A program made the translations under genes and the position numbers. The notes beneath the pieces are model-generated. The model was not told the DNA's origin and made no database searches. It saw only the letters and a list, made by a program, of their open reading frames with translations. Below are positions 44,996 through 56,463 of a DNA stretch of 64,000 bases, piece by piece. Position 1 is the stretch's first letter. Every line of letters starts with the position of its first letter. Origin of the DNA: Lepidodermella squamata (Eukaryota > Gastrotricha); assembly GCA_047495785.1 (NCBI GenBank), contig JBLDXI010000085.1:186001-250000 (forward strand), read 5' to 3'.

Positions 44996-47114
44996 ATGAT
45001 GAAGGCTTCAGGTCTTTTCTTTTTATTTTGCCTTTTTGGGGGTGTTTCTTGCCAATGGAAGCGCTGCATGTCACTGCTAGACAACTCATTCGTGGACTGT
45101 TCGATGTCTTGTGATTTATTGAATGAATATCAGGTTTTTTTTATGATTTTTCCACCTTTTCATTATCATTGGCAACCAATTTTTCTATTTGTAGTCCGGC
45201 TCCAGCATTTCCACTTATGATTTGTGTCGAAGTGGGGTGAGCAATCATGAAACTCTAATTCCAAATCAGATTTCATTTCCCCGAACAGAATGGCCGCATG
45301 TGTTACAAATTCGCCACCTTAACCCCTAGTTGCCGCCCTGGAATTGTTCCGTGCAAAGCTCCGGATGAAATATCGGTGCGTTATTGTGTAAATTTATTCT
45401 AGCCTATAATATTTTTCTCGATCAGTTTCAGCCTTTCTACAGCCGATCGATACTTCGCTCAAGTTTGCAATTCTGCGAAGCCGACAGAAATAATTTTGCG
45501 GTATTTTGCGATTTGAATTAATCAAATTAATAATAACTTGTATTTGTTCCAGAATCAAAATTTCAAGCAGTGCTCATTGAATGGCACTCTGATCACTTGC
45601 GTTCCAATCAATCAAACGTGCCCTAACATCACTGTAAGGCTTGTTTGAAAGCGTTTGAGAATTAACAGTGATGTCTGTGAACTATTAGGAAAAATAAATT
45701 AATTCATGAAACCTCTATAATAAAAAATTATTTTATTTTGAAAAATCAATTCCCGTATCCGGAATGTATTTTCCGAAATTCCTAAATTTAGGACGATGGG
45801 GGAATAATGTTGTAAATATTTTCTTTTTGGGAATTGTCTTATACATGCCGTTTCATTTTTGTTCACAAGGCTACTGGCGCTCGAACATATTCCAACCTGG
45901 CAACTTGCGTCGATGGAAAAAGTGACTGTCTTAATTAATTAATTTCGCTCTTGTAACTCAATTTGTTTTCAGTTCAAGTGCCAGACAGTGAGAAGCCGCA
46001 TGTTCGCTGTTTCAGCAACCCTGGGCGGATTTTCAATGGCTGTCGCCTCAGCTCAACCGGCTGCTCCGCTATCAACGAGACCCAAGAAGCAGCTCCAAAG
46101 CCGTACATCAACCGAGATAACTGCCTTCGAGGGGTAAGTTCAATTTCGAACTCAATCCTCTCAGTCAGAGCCCGTCTGCTGATTCCAGGCTGCAGCTCAG
46201 TGCGACTCAAACGGAACGAAGCTTTGTGTTGGAAGAGAATGCCCTGCGGGATCGACCCAGGTAACAACTCGAGAAAGTCAAAATTGGAAGACAAATTAAA
46301 ATTAGTAGCCTTGTCCTTTTTATCGCCTTATTTTCGTGCAGTCCGATAGGGCTCCTAGAAGTGAAGCCAAATTCATTTTGAGTTTCTTTAATCCCACTGG
46401 AATTTACAAATTGCCTTGCAATTAGGTTAAAATCCTCATCCAGAAATAAAATCGTAGAAAATGTGACCATCAAGTAGTTTTTTGGAATTTTTGCTATACC
46501 TATTTTTATCTTTCAGTCGAAGCTCTACTTTAATACGACAACCTTCCAAATGAATTACGAGACTTGTTTAGCAGATATTAAGCCGGTACGTTTGAAGCGA
46601 TTTGTTGACTTTTTGTGGCCGTGAAATTGCGTTTCTTTCACAGCCAGTCTTTTTTCGGTGTCTCGGACCAAACGGCGTTGTTACATGCCGACCATCTGTT
46701 TGCAACGTTGACGAGCAGAAATATCCAAAGAAAAGTTACACCAGCCAATCAGCTTGTCAAAACGCAGTGAAAACCGTGCAATTTCACGGTGGAGCCTATA
46801 CTCGCTCTGCAGGAGACGGAAATTGCAAGTTGTTCGGTGGGCTGTTGGTGACTATCAAAACGCAGGCGGAGCTTGACAGAGCCTTGGCAGATCTTATCGC
46901 CACAACTTTTGGCCACATTGGCTTGTCCAATAAGTCTGGAAATTGGACGTGGGACGACGGCACGCCGTATACCAACTTCCCGCCCTGGGATTCCAACGCT
47001 GGCGAGCCAAATTTCGGCGCTGAGGCCTGTGCCATGCTATACGATGCTGGAGTCATCCAAGACTCGGGCTGTAACGATAAAGCGAGCGGTTTCTTTTGTG
47101 AAACCTTCGCTTGA
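44996..47114 (+). CDS. Secreted C-type lectin with six Cys repeats (413 aa)
   Basis: Ten exons, 1242 nt: 44996-45133, 45195-45236, 45289-45375, 45432-45500, 45553-45633, 45870-45921, 45973-46133, 46189-46260, 46517-46585, 46644-47114. Signal peptide MMKASGLFFLFCLFGGVSC. Six repeats with four Cys each: two exons per repeat, except repeat 4 which is a single 161-nt exon and repeat 6 which opens the last exon. The C-type lectin domain is in the last exon: FGHIGLSNKSGNWTWDDGTP, NFPPWDSNAGEPNFGAEAC and a final …GFFCETFA. It keeps the four canonical Cys and the EPN loop that in other C-type lectins goes with mannose-type sugars. Secreted recognition protein; immune or mucosal role is a guess. Promoter block at 44865. 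Convergent with the gene at 49195-52506. Confidence 0.92.
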
Positions 47115-47894
47115 TACTGAAAAATCTTACCGATCTTACGAGCCGATTTGACATTTGACATTTGACTGTTAACTCTCTTCGTGTTGAATATTGCTGCAAT
47201 GTATTAACAATTTATTTTGAGAAATTCTATGCCTTGAACTCAAATACTTACGATATTAATTGTGAAAATAAAATATTATGTTTGGTCCGACGCCTTTCAA
47301 TCCTCTCTCTAAGCTCTTCGCCCCTCATTTTTGGCCACGGAGAAAATAAAACTTGTGAACAGTGGCGTTTATATGACCTTCTAAACTGCTTTTAGACCTC
47401 ATCATCGTAGATTTTGACGCCTTAGGAATACCCCAGACGCTACTGCATATTTACCTGCTACAGTTTCCGTTGGATAAAAACTCCGTGTTGAAACAGGGAC
47501 TCTATACCCGGCATTCTAACGTTGATAGTGGTTAAGGTTTAGTGCTCTGGCTAAAAATCAGATGCGATATTCGTGCGTCGGTTCAATTTCTACTGGCTAC
47601 TTTCAAAGAACAATTTTGCAGAGACTCAATGATGCCAGGTTCAGCAACCAGAAAATTCATCCATTCCAGCAGGCGTCAGTCGTGTAACGGTTTGGCATGG
47701 TTGATGGTTGCCTTCCAAGAAGAATCATCTGGCTCACGACGTAGACCCGACTAGTAAAATTAACGCTGATATTCCCCAAATCAGACTTCGAGAGGTCCCA
47801 TGATTCACCTCAACGCGGTCAAAACTCAAAAGACAACTAATGCACCTCGCAAAGCATCTAAAGCTTCGCAAAAGAAGCAGAGAAAGGTCGAGGT

Positions 47895-48170
47895 TGCTGA
47901 GGGACGGTAGTTTCACATTTTCGCTATTTCAACAATTGCTTGAATTTCGAAAGCCCCAGATTTTTGGAAATTTTTGGAAATTTCATGATTTACCGGTGTC
48001 AATTATGATTGATTTGATTGATTGATTGATTGATTGATTTGGTTCCGTGAAAATAGGTCATTGGTTGATTTTGATTGATTGAAGGAGGTCCGTGATTTAA
48101 GTGGCAACGCAAATACAATCAAATCCAAAGCTCTGACCCTCAGCAGGACTGAAACCGACGCGCAGATCCC
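47895..48170 (+). repeat. Dispersed repeat, inverted partner at 56745-57025
   Basis: GAGGGACGGTAGTTTC … CGCTATTTCAACAATTGC … a GATT-rich tract … CAGGACTGAAACCGACG matches, in reverse complement, 56745-57025 (CGTCGGTTTCAGTCCTG … AAATC tract … AAACTGCCGTCCCTC). Noncoding in both. Confidence 0.65.
48008..48040 (+). repeat. (GATT)n microsatellite
   Basis: Consecutive GATT units, with one GATTT interruption; lies inside the dispersed repeat. Confidence 0.8.
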
Positions 48171-48906
48171 GCACTAAACCTTATTCACTAATAATAATTG
48201 CCCAATGATTGCTCAGTATACGAAAATAATAGTACTCAAATAGCACAACTACGGGGCAGCTATGGTAGCGCTACGGCGACTGCTATTTCAGCGCTACCAC
48301 AGTGCTACGTAGCATTTTCGCGTGCTACGGCCAGCTCAAAACATGATAACCGTAATGGGATTTTCACGAATTTTCGCATACACCGTCGATATGAGGTAGG
48401 CTACCTGAAAACAAGTCGAAAACTGAAAAACACAGTTAGGATACGAATTTTCGAAAAGTCAGCATGTAGCCAGCTGAATGGCTTGGGCTGAATGTATATC
48501 CGTAGCGAAATCGTCATTCTCGTTTCCGCCTTGTTACTGTCGACCTCCAGGTGGTGATTGAATACATCGTTTCACGGTTATACATGCTTTCAAACCTTTT
48601 CAAGAGCGGGACTGTAATCTGAAGCCTTTGCCTGATTTTTCATTAATGTTAATGTTTACCTTTTATCACCGGTTCATATTAATCTTATTGGCCAATCCGT
48701 ATCCCTAATTGGTGATATGATTTTTTGTTAGATTTCATGAATTTGAAGTCAAGGGGAATTTTCTATAAGTTACGGAATCGCTACGGCGCCGTAGATGACC
48801 GGCCGTACCGGCACCGTAGTTGCGCCGTAGTTGACCGTGCCGGCAGTAAGGTGCGAGTGCTATTATTTTCGCCGACAAGCTTGAAAGGTCTGAACAACAC
48901 GTTACT

Positions 48907-49036
48907 GTAAACGTAGTTATTTTCGCGTTATTTTTGAATTCGCGGCCGATCGATTTCGGCGGCAAATTTGACTTTGAACTGTTGTCAAACCGCGAAATCC
49001 GCGAAAATTAATCCACACGAAAATTACTACGTTTAC
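48907..49036. mobile_element. 130-bp TIR element
   Basis: GTAAACGTAGTTATTTTCGC (48907-48926) faces AAATTACTACGTTTAC (49021-49036); inner arms also pair (CGCGTTATT…CGCGG / CCGCGAAATCCGCG). Noncoding. Confidence 0.55.
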
Positions 49037-49194
49037 ATTATTTATTATCGTAATTTATTATTATTGTCTGACGTAGGTGAAGGAATTGATATTCTTAAAA
49101 TAGAATGTTACATTGCATTATTTCAATTTTCAACACAAAGAGAGTTTAAAGTCAAATGTCAACTCGTAATATAGTCCGATAAGTTTCTTTCGCT

Positions 49195-52100
49195 TCAAGC
49201 GTAGGTTTCACAAAAAGAACCGCTCGCGCGAACGTTACAGTCCGAGTCTTTAAGGACCCCGCCTTGGTAAAGATAGGCGCAGGCATTTGTGCCGAAGTTG
49301 GGCTCGCCAGAATCCCAGGGCGGAAAGTTGGCATAAGGCGTGCCGTCGTCCCACGCCCAATTTCCAGACTTATTTGTCAAGCCAATGTGGGCGAAAGCAG
49401 AGAAGCCAAGATCTGCCAAGGCTTTGTCAAGCTCCGCCTGCGTTTGGATAGTCGCCAATAGCCCACCGGACCGCTTGCAACTTGTGTCGGCTGAAGGGCG
49501 AAAAAAGGCTCCAGGGAGATATTCCACGGTTTTGACGGCGTTTTGACAAGCTGATTGGCTTGTGAAGTTTTTCGTCGGGAATTTCCTCTCATCAACGTTG
49601 CACTCGGTTGATCGGCACGTAACAACGCCGTTTGGTCCGATACACCTATAATAGACGGCCTGAAGAAGAATTCACAAAATTCCACATCAACGGAAATGTA
49701 AAAAATGGCTGAAAACTTACCGGATTAAGGTCTGCTAAACAAGTCTCGTAATTTAATTGGAAGGATGTCGTATTAATGTAGAGCTTCATCTGAAAAGATA
49801 GCATCAAACACTAATTTCAACAATTTGTAGGATAGTAAAATTGTCCTTGATTTTATCTAGAATGGTGAGGATTTTTGAAAACGCAAGTACGAAGGAAAAT
49901 GTCCTGGCTTTCAGAATTCGACTTCGAAACGGCCCCTTACGGATAGCAAATGGGCGAAGAGCCCTTGTTATTTACGGCTAATTTACGGCTCCTTGCAATT
50001 AAAATTAACAACGGTGCGATTACATTCAGCGCGCGAAGTATGATCCTCGAACTAGGGAATATTTTCATACCCGAATGACCAAAGGGTCCCCCTGGGTTCC
50101 TTTCGATGTTTTCCACCTTGGCCTGCCGAACTGGGGGTACGATGTACGATACCCCTCACTTTTTTTAAGGAGTTCATAGATCATTCGAACTAGCCTCCAT
50201 TTATCGTTTCGAGTGGAATTCTTATATCTCCTAATTTCTAATGTACAAGAGGAAGAATTTAGTTGATTTTAAATGGTTTTTTCGAATTTCTAGTCTTCTA
50301 GTCTTCACGTATTGGCGCTATGATCGGTCAGTTTACGAATTGTACTACATCTTGTATAGCCGATGTCGCTTCTAAGAAGTATCGAATTTTGAGATCAGTG
50401 ATTTTCCCAATATCAACCGTCTTGGAACTCAACAGCGAAAATATTTATACGTAGCTCCGGGCACCATGTAGCTCGTAAAAATCCTAGGATCAGGGAGGGC
50501 ATTAGTATCGATCAAAAATCGAAACTCGCCGAAATCGTAAATAATCTGAAAAATATAATCTAGCGCCAGGACCCTTAAATTAAGTGCTGGAACCTCAATA
50601 TTAGTGGAGGAAATATTTGGACCAACAAATGTAACCTAGAGATAAAGGAATAATTACTGGGCAATTCCAGTGGGTTTAAAAAAACTCAAAATGAAGTTGT
50701 TTCACTTTTAAAAATCCTTAACGAGCGGGTTCTATGCCAATTGAGCAAACGAAAATTGAGCAACGAAAATTGAGCAACGAAAATTGAGCAAGGGCTTTTG
50801 AGCAACGATATTAGAGCAAACGAAATTAGAGCAAAATGACTTTTGAGCAAAACGACACTAGAGCAAATTTTATTTACAATAAATAACAGCTGCAATTAAT
50901 TATTAAATTTGCTCTAGTGTCGTTTTGCTCTAATTTCGTTTTGCTCAAAAGTCGTTGGCATAGAACCAACGAGCGCGGGCAACGAGCGCGCGCGCAAAAA
51001 TAAGCGGAAAATATGGGTCAATCTAAATCTTTCGTAAAAGGCAATTTCACTTATTCGCCTGTTTTTTTCAATTTTGAGTTTCTCAAGAGATTATATGGGT
51101 GAATACTATCAAAAACGGGTGCTACCTGGGTCGATCCGGCAGGACATTCTCTTCCAACGCAAAGCTTCGTTCCGCTTGAGTCACACTGAGCGGCAGCCTG
51201 GAATGAATCAACGGTCCTTCATCTGCCTTGGAGAATTTAGCTCGAAATTAAGCTTACCCCTCGCAGGCAGTTTTCCCGGTTGATGTACGGCTTTGGGGCT
51301 GCTTCCTGGGTCTCGTTGCCAGCCGAGCAGCCGACTGCACTGAGACGACAGCCATTGAAGATTCTCCCAGGGTTACTGAAACAGCGAACATGAGGCCTCT
51401 CACTATCTTGAACTTGAACTGAAAATAAATTCAGCTACACTAGGACACAAATAATTTATTGAATCACTTTTCCCATCGACGCAAGTTGCAAGGTTGGAAA
51501 ATGTTTGGACACCGGTAACCTGGTGAGAAAACAAAAAAAAGCCAATTTAATGCTAGAGATTTTTTTAGGCGACAATCAGACAAGACAATTGGAGCGGAAT
51601 TCTCAAAAATGTAACATTTATGAAAATATTCTCCAAATATTTATAATTTTATATTTTATATTACCCGGGTTATGAAATTCCTGAAATTTAAGAATTTTGG
51701 TAAATACCTGTTACCTTCAATTCAAAATTTGTGGTTTCATAGACTGATGTATTCTTTCATTTTTGGAACTCGATAATCTAAACGAAGCTATTTTAAAAAA
51801 TTTCGGAGCTACGTAGTTCATAATAGTTCGCGAAAATCATTATAAGGTTCGAATAAATAAAGGATATACCGTGCTGTTAGGGCACGTTTGGTTGATTGGG
51901 ATGCACGTGACAGGCAAGCCATTCAATGAGCACTGCTTGAATTTTTGATTCTGAAAAATACAGATTCTAATTTCAGCGATCAATTCATAAAAATCGAAAC
52001 GTACCGCAAAATTATTTCTATCAGCTTCACAGAATTGCAAACTCGAGCGAAGTAGTGATCGGCTGTAGAAAGGCTGGAACTGATCAAGAAAACAGTTATA

Positions 52101-52506
52101 GGCTGGAAAAATGTTTCAAAATATCGTACCGATATTTCATCCGGAGCTTTGCACGGAACAATTCCTGGGCGGCAACTAGGGGTTAGGGCAGCGAATTTGT
52201 AACACATGCGACCATTCTGTTCAGGAAATTAAAATCAGATCTGAAATGAAAGTTAGAGGATTACTCACCCCACTTCGACACAAATCAAAAGTGGAAATGC
52301 TGGCACCAGACTAAATATAGAAAAATTGTTGCTAAAATTGGGAAATGATCAAAAAATGTCAAAATAACCTGATATTCCTTCAATAAATCACAAGACGTCG
52401 AACAGTCAATGAATGAGTTGTCGAGAAGTGACATACAGCGCTTCCATTGGCACGAAACACCTCCAAATAGACAAAATATGAAGAAAAGACCTACAGCCCT
52501 CGTCAT
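49195..52506 (-). CDS. Secreted C-type lectin with six Cys repeats (411 aa)
   Basis: Ten exons, minus strand, 1236 nt: 52506-52369, 52310-52269, 52216-52130, 52073-52005, 51950-51870, 51519-51468, 51418-51258, 51197-51126, 49789-49721, 49659-49195. Signal peptide MTRAVGLFFIFCLFGGVSC. Exon lengths match the gene at 44996 almost exactly (138, 42, 87, 69, 81, 52, 161, 72, 69). The last exon carries repeat 6 and the lectin domain (AHIGLTNKSGNWAWDDGTP, PWDSGEPNFGTNAC, …SGSFCETYA) with an EPN loop. The intron before exon 9 has grown to 1336 bp by insertion of a MITE (50031) and a foldback element (50728-50967). Nearly identical last exon found alone at 56002. Promoter block at 52577-52650. Confidence 0.92.
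50031..50158 (+). mobile_element. MITE copy in lectin intron
   Basis: Starts GCGCGAAGTATGATCCTCGA and runs through ACCAAAGGGTCCCCCTG, TTTTCCACCTTGGCCTGCCG, GGGGGTACGA and GATACCCCTCA; the right terminus TACTTCGCGC is lost. Confidence 0.7.
50728..50967. mobile_element. 240-bp foldback element with 8-bp target duplication
   Basis: Terminal inverted repeats GGTTCTATGCCAA (50728-50740) and TTGGCATAGAACC (50955-50967). Both sides are flanked by AACGAGCG (50720-50727 and 50968-50975). The interior repeats the words TTGAGCAACGAAAA / TTTTGAGCAAAACGAC many times on one arm and their complement on the other. An 8-bp duplication suits hAT or MULE mobilisation. A second AACGAGCG lies a few bases to the right, so chance contribution is possible. 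Confidence 0.75.
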
Positions 52507-52576
52507 GTTAAGAAGAATGCTAAAACTAATTCGAATGAACGCTTTTTAAAAAATACTCCACCAAATTTAATATCTC

Positions 52577-52650
52577 GTAGGAGCACGCGAAATCTGCGTC
52601 CGAATTCAATATGGTCTGTTTACAGGAATCACGTATTTTTTCTATTAACA
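52577..52650 (-). promoter_or_regulatory. Conserved lectin-gene promoter block, copy 2
   Basis: Minus strand: GTTAATAGAAAAAATACGTG, ATTCCTGTAAACAG, GAATTCGGACGCAGATTTCGC, GTGCTCCTACGAGATATTAA, ahead of the ATG at 52506. The TATA word is weaker (GTTAATAG) than in the other copies. Confidence 0.6.
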
Positions 52651-54220
52651 GAAATAGAATAAACACGTGGCCGCCAAACAACTGCTGATAATACGAACAA
52701 AATTGCGAACAAAACAACAGTGGAAATGCTGAAAACAGACTACTGTACTCCCTCGATAAAAACACCCTGTTTAGTAGTTTAGAGGTACTTATTAAGTAGG
52801 ACTGTTTACGATCGAAAAGGATTAGCGCCCAAGATGATGCCAATTTTTTGCTTTTTCAAAATAAATGTACGGCGACCTTGATAAAAGCACCCCTCGTTAA
52901 AAGAAAGAGTCTGGCGCCGGACCCCGTTTTTACACCAGACTTGCATTTTTTATTGAAACCACGGTGTGCTTGAAACTAATTACACTTTGACTGCCAACTG
53001 TAGACTGCGAGATCGATATTTGGATCCAAATCCTGTGCGTGTTAAAATCTATTTCGTTTTGCCATGCGACGCATTCGTTGCCGGGTTGAGACGTATGATT
53101 ATACGAGTTTACGCGTTGTGGTAAATGGGGTGCTTATTTCAATGATTTATCAATTGATATCTGGACCTTAAACACCTTAACAGCAGCCCCTTTTTATTTG
53201 ACAACAAAAAAGCTAATTTTCTTTGCCTTTTTCTGTTCCTATTGAACCGATCCAGTTTGCAGCAATAAATAAAATATGATCGGGAAGCATGAATCATGAA
53301 TCGAAGCATGAATCGCAGGTGATGACGAACTCGTGCATTTCGCGTCGATTTTTTTCATCGCCCAGAAGTAGGCCGTGTACAATTTCAGCTAAGTCCGTAA
53401 AAGGGCAATTGTCTGGCATAGATCACCTTCAAGACAATTGTCTCACAAAAATTCTACAATGCCAGCATTTTCAAAAATGATCATTCATAAACGAAAAATC
53501 AAAATTTTTGCGAATTTGTAATGTTTCAAATCGGAAGTGACTTTTCAAGTCCCAAAAATTCTTCGCAAAACTTTTAAACTTTAAATTTGCGAGATCAAAC
53601 TCGATAATTTATTATTTTTTATGATTTTATGTTAGAGGTCAGTAAAAATGGTACTGCGATGATGTTTGATTGGTCGACGAGTTCATAAATCGGCAGCAAT
53701 TTTATTGGCGATCAAGGCGGGAGAAAGCCGTCGGTATCGCAATGTATCACGTGACTGATGCTGAAATCTAATCAGGAAAATCGACTGCGCTCGATAAGCT
53801 ACTTCACTAAATGCGTGCTTTTTATAGCCATATCGTATGATTATTAATTTGGTATTAACAACATCAGCACTTGGGCGTCAGCATCTACCTACTTCTTCCT
53901 ACTTTATCTGTTAGATGAGCCAGCAGAAATAAAAAGAAGAGTAGATTTTAAAAAAATTTGGTTCTATTTGCCAGTAGTGATTTTCAAGCAAGCTTTTATA
54001 CCGAAGTTTTACCGGCAAAGTCTGCCCCGTATTATGCACGGACCTAAATTTATTGCCCACAGCTCAATTCTGTAATTACGAGGCTGTCACTGCGAACAGT
54101 AAAACGAAGCGCCTAATAAATCATTGGAATGCTAATGATCTCAAGGCACGCGAGAATCCATAAGAGAAATCAATTTCCGATTTTCAAACCATTCTATAAA
54201 TTTTCATTTTTTCACAAACC
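52651..54220. other. Intergenic, no supported gene
   Basis: AT-rich with no ORF bearing a motif. A TCTATAAAT word at 54192-54201 precedes the Thr-rich gene by about 25 bp and could be its TATA box. Confidence 0.4.
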
Positions 54221-54582
54221 ATGGTATTGCTGATTTCAATAACCATCGTCTTTGTGGGTTTGTCTTATTATATCTAACATGATCTATCTAAAACTAACGG
54301 CTTCCTTTTCGATTAGGCATCGCCTTCTCCGAAGCAGGGCGACAGCCCAAGCACAGAGCATGGCGACGTATCGCCCTCGGTGACGATGCTAACACTAACT
54401 CGAATGTGAATCGACTCGAGAGTTCGCCGTTTTTTTATTATGCGATCGATGACGGCAGCGACGAGGCCACGCCGCTGCTGCCATGGTGGATCTACTACTA
54501 TCACCCAGAACCTACGACGCCGACTACAACATCGACAACGACAACAACAACTACGACAACAACAACTGCTGCCCCGGTATAA
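54221..54582 (+). CDS. Short secreted Thr-rich protein (100 aa)
   Basis: Two exons: 54221-54257 and 54317-54582, joined by a 59-bp GT-AG intron; 303 nt in frame, TAA at 54580-54582. Residues 1-17 form a signal peptide (MVLLISITIVFVGIAFS). A basic stretch follows (RQPKHRAWRR), then an acidic and aromatic part (FFYYAIDDGSDEATPLLPWW, IYYYHPEP), then a mucin-like tail of about twenty residues that are nearly all threonine (TTPTTTSTTTT…AAPV). Likely extracellular and O-glycosylated; the basic run could be a processing site. No family recognised. Without the intron the first exon stops after 18 codons, which is why the gene is easy to miss. The alternative, a chance ORF over an ACA-rich repeat, is less likely given signal peptide, phase and splice sites. 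Confidence 0.5.
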
Positions 54583-54641
54583 GGCTTATTATCATTTTAA
54601 TCCATCTTATCGGGATGATAATCAAGGGGTTAATTTCTAAA

Positions 54642-55077
54642 TACTGTATATCTACTAATTTTCGGTGGTCACTAATTTTCGGTTTCGGAGATTTCGGACC
54701 TGTACTTTTTATTTCGGTGGATTTGAATTCGGTTTGAGAGTTGATCCTGAGAAAAAAATTCGAAATTAGTCACTTTAAAATTGATTTCAGTGCTTCGATT
54801 TCGTGTTTTTACACGCTATCAGGAGATAATCCCTGCTTTAGCAGCATCAATGTCTGTTGCTTCCAATATCCTTACTACCTAAAATTGCAGGTAACACAAT
54901 TTTGGCACATTTTACCCTACTTTACCATGATGAAGCTGTATTTTAGAAAAGAACAATAAATTGGCCATTGGCCGAATTTATTTTCGGTGATTTTGAATCC
55001 GGTGTTTCCTCAAAAACACCGAATTCAAAGATCAAACCGAAAATTAGTGACCACCGAAAATTAGTAGATATACAGTA
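54642..55077. mobile_element. 436-bp mariner-style MITE with 44-bp perfect inverted repeats
   Basis: Left arm 54642-54685 (TACTGTATATCTACTAATTT …) and right arm 55034-55077 are exact complements. Each arm holds two copies of ACTAATTTTCGGT. The termini read TA|CTGTATATC … GATATACAG|TA, fitting a TA target site. No transposase. Lies 60 bp after the stop of the Thr-rich gene. Confidence 0.85.
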
Positions 55078-56001
55078 CTGCATTATTTAAAAAACGATCA
55101 TTCATTATTAAAATAATCTCTTATGACGCGATTGAACAACTGATGTCTCATGGTGCAAATTTCATATTGTAATTAGTAATATAGATATAAGTTGTTAACC
55201 TAAACCAAATATTAAAATTTGACTCTCAAAGCAAACTTTTAACAATTGTCGTTTTCGAAAAATTATGTTGCATAAGGTCATGATGACCTCTAACTTCATT
55301 CTTCAAGCTTCACGAAATTGACGAAATCTGAGCGGTTACTGGGTTTTCCAAAATTCCAATATTCCAGAATTTACAAAAAATTCGAATTTGCAAACATATG
55401 ATAATTTATTTCTACTGATCTCAATCCTTGTCACTTTGAGGTTATTTATCTATCTTTTATAATGTAATTTCCATGAGGTAATTAGTAGTAGTTTTCGTCC
55501 GTGTAGTAGAACATTTTTTATGGCAGTAGAACCAACATAAAAAGGACCACGGCGCTTCTTCATAGAAGTACAGCTTTATGTCGTTAACAACGCGCCAAAA
55601 CAACCACTTAGATGACTCATTCGATCGTACTTTTACTCGCCTAACGTAATGATGAAGTACGTTAGGCCTTTTGAGCACCGATTTTTTCATTTATCGAACG
55701 TACTTTACTCATAAAATCTATAAATAGTAAAGTGGTTGTTTTGGCGCGTCGCTAACGATATCGACGTTGTTCACATTCGAGTTGGCATTTGAATTTGTCA
55801 TCGAGCAAAATTTGGCGCCATTTTTTGTATTTGTGATTCCGCCTAGCAGCAGGAATTCTTGCTTCAGCAAAAGCGATGGCTGTTAACAAAAAATCATAGA
55901 GCACTACGTTCTCTATGCAAAAAAACAACATTATTTTTCATTAAGCGTTGATTAATTTTTTTAATTTCCGTGGACGTGCAATTTTGTGAATTCTGCTTCA
56001 G
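55078..56001. other. Intergenic with one foldback element
   Basis: No supported gene apart from the foldback at 55582-55757. A 77-codon minus-strand ORF overlaps the foldback and is probably spurious. Confidence 0.4.
55582..55757. repeat. Foldback element with 29-bp arms
   Basis: CGTTAACAACGCGCCAAAAC… (55582-55610) pairs with …GTTTTGGCGCGTCGCTAACG (55728-55757), few mismatches. The loop contains a second palindrome (CCTAACGTA … TACGTTAGG). Confidence 0.65.
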
Positions 56002-56463
56002 GCCGTCTTTCGGTGTATCGGACCAAACGGCGTTGTTACGTGCCGACCAACCGATTGCAATGGCGATGAGATGAAGTTCCCGTCGAAAGCCTTCACAAGC
56101 CAATCAGCTTGTGAAAACGCAGTCAAAACCGTGGAATATCTCCCTGGAGCCTTTTTTCGCCCTACAGCCGACACAAATTGCAAGCGGTCCGGTGGGCTAT
56201 TGGCGACTATCCAAACGCAGGCGGAGCTTGACAAAGCCTTGGCAGATCTTGGCTTCTCTGCTTTCGCCCACATTGGCTTGACAAATAAGTCTGGAAATTG
56301 GGCGTGGGACGACGGCACGCCTTATGCCAACTTTCCGCCCTGGGATTCTGGCGAGCCCAACTTCGGCACAAATGCCTGCGCCTATCTTTACCAAGGCGGG
56401 GTCCTTAAAGACTCGGACTGTAACGTTCGCGCGAGCGGTTCTTTTTGTGAAACCTACGCTTGA
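56002..56463 (+). pseudogene. Orphan last exon of a C-type lectin gene, reading frame intact
   Basis: Preceded by an acceptor (CTGCTTCAG) and open from AVFRCIGPNGVVTC through the complete lectin domain (AHIGLTNKSGNWAWDDGTP, GEPNFGTNAC, …SFCETYA, stop at 56461-56463). It is nearly identical to the last exon of the gene at 49195-52506, with a few changes (PTADTNCKR for PSADTSCKR). No upstream lectin exons occur on this strand back to 52.7 kb, and no signal peptide is attached. Either the remains of a duplicate that lost its 5' part or, with the relic at 57081, parts of one rearranged copy. The 3' flank also matches lectin 3' UTR sequence. Confidence 0.85.

Larger units (their letters stand above)
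47115..49194. other. Space between convergent lectin genes
   Basis: No protein gene. Holds a dispersed repeat (47895-48170), a GATT microsatellite (48008-48040), palindromic GC-rich words (48255-48300; CTACGGCGCCGTAG at 48781-48794) and a small TIR element (48907-49036). Sequence just after the upstream gene resembles the 3' flanks at 56553 and 58730. Confidence 0.45.

Noticed and set aside
46796-47161. Minus-strand ORF of 121 codons, with similar ones at 55998-56318 and 49264-49546 (antisense)
   Set aside because: These are antisense shadows of the conserved lectin-domain exon and recur wherever that exon occurs.
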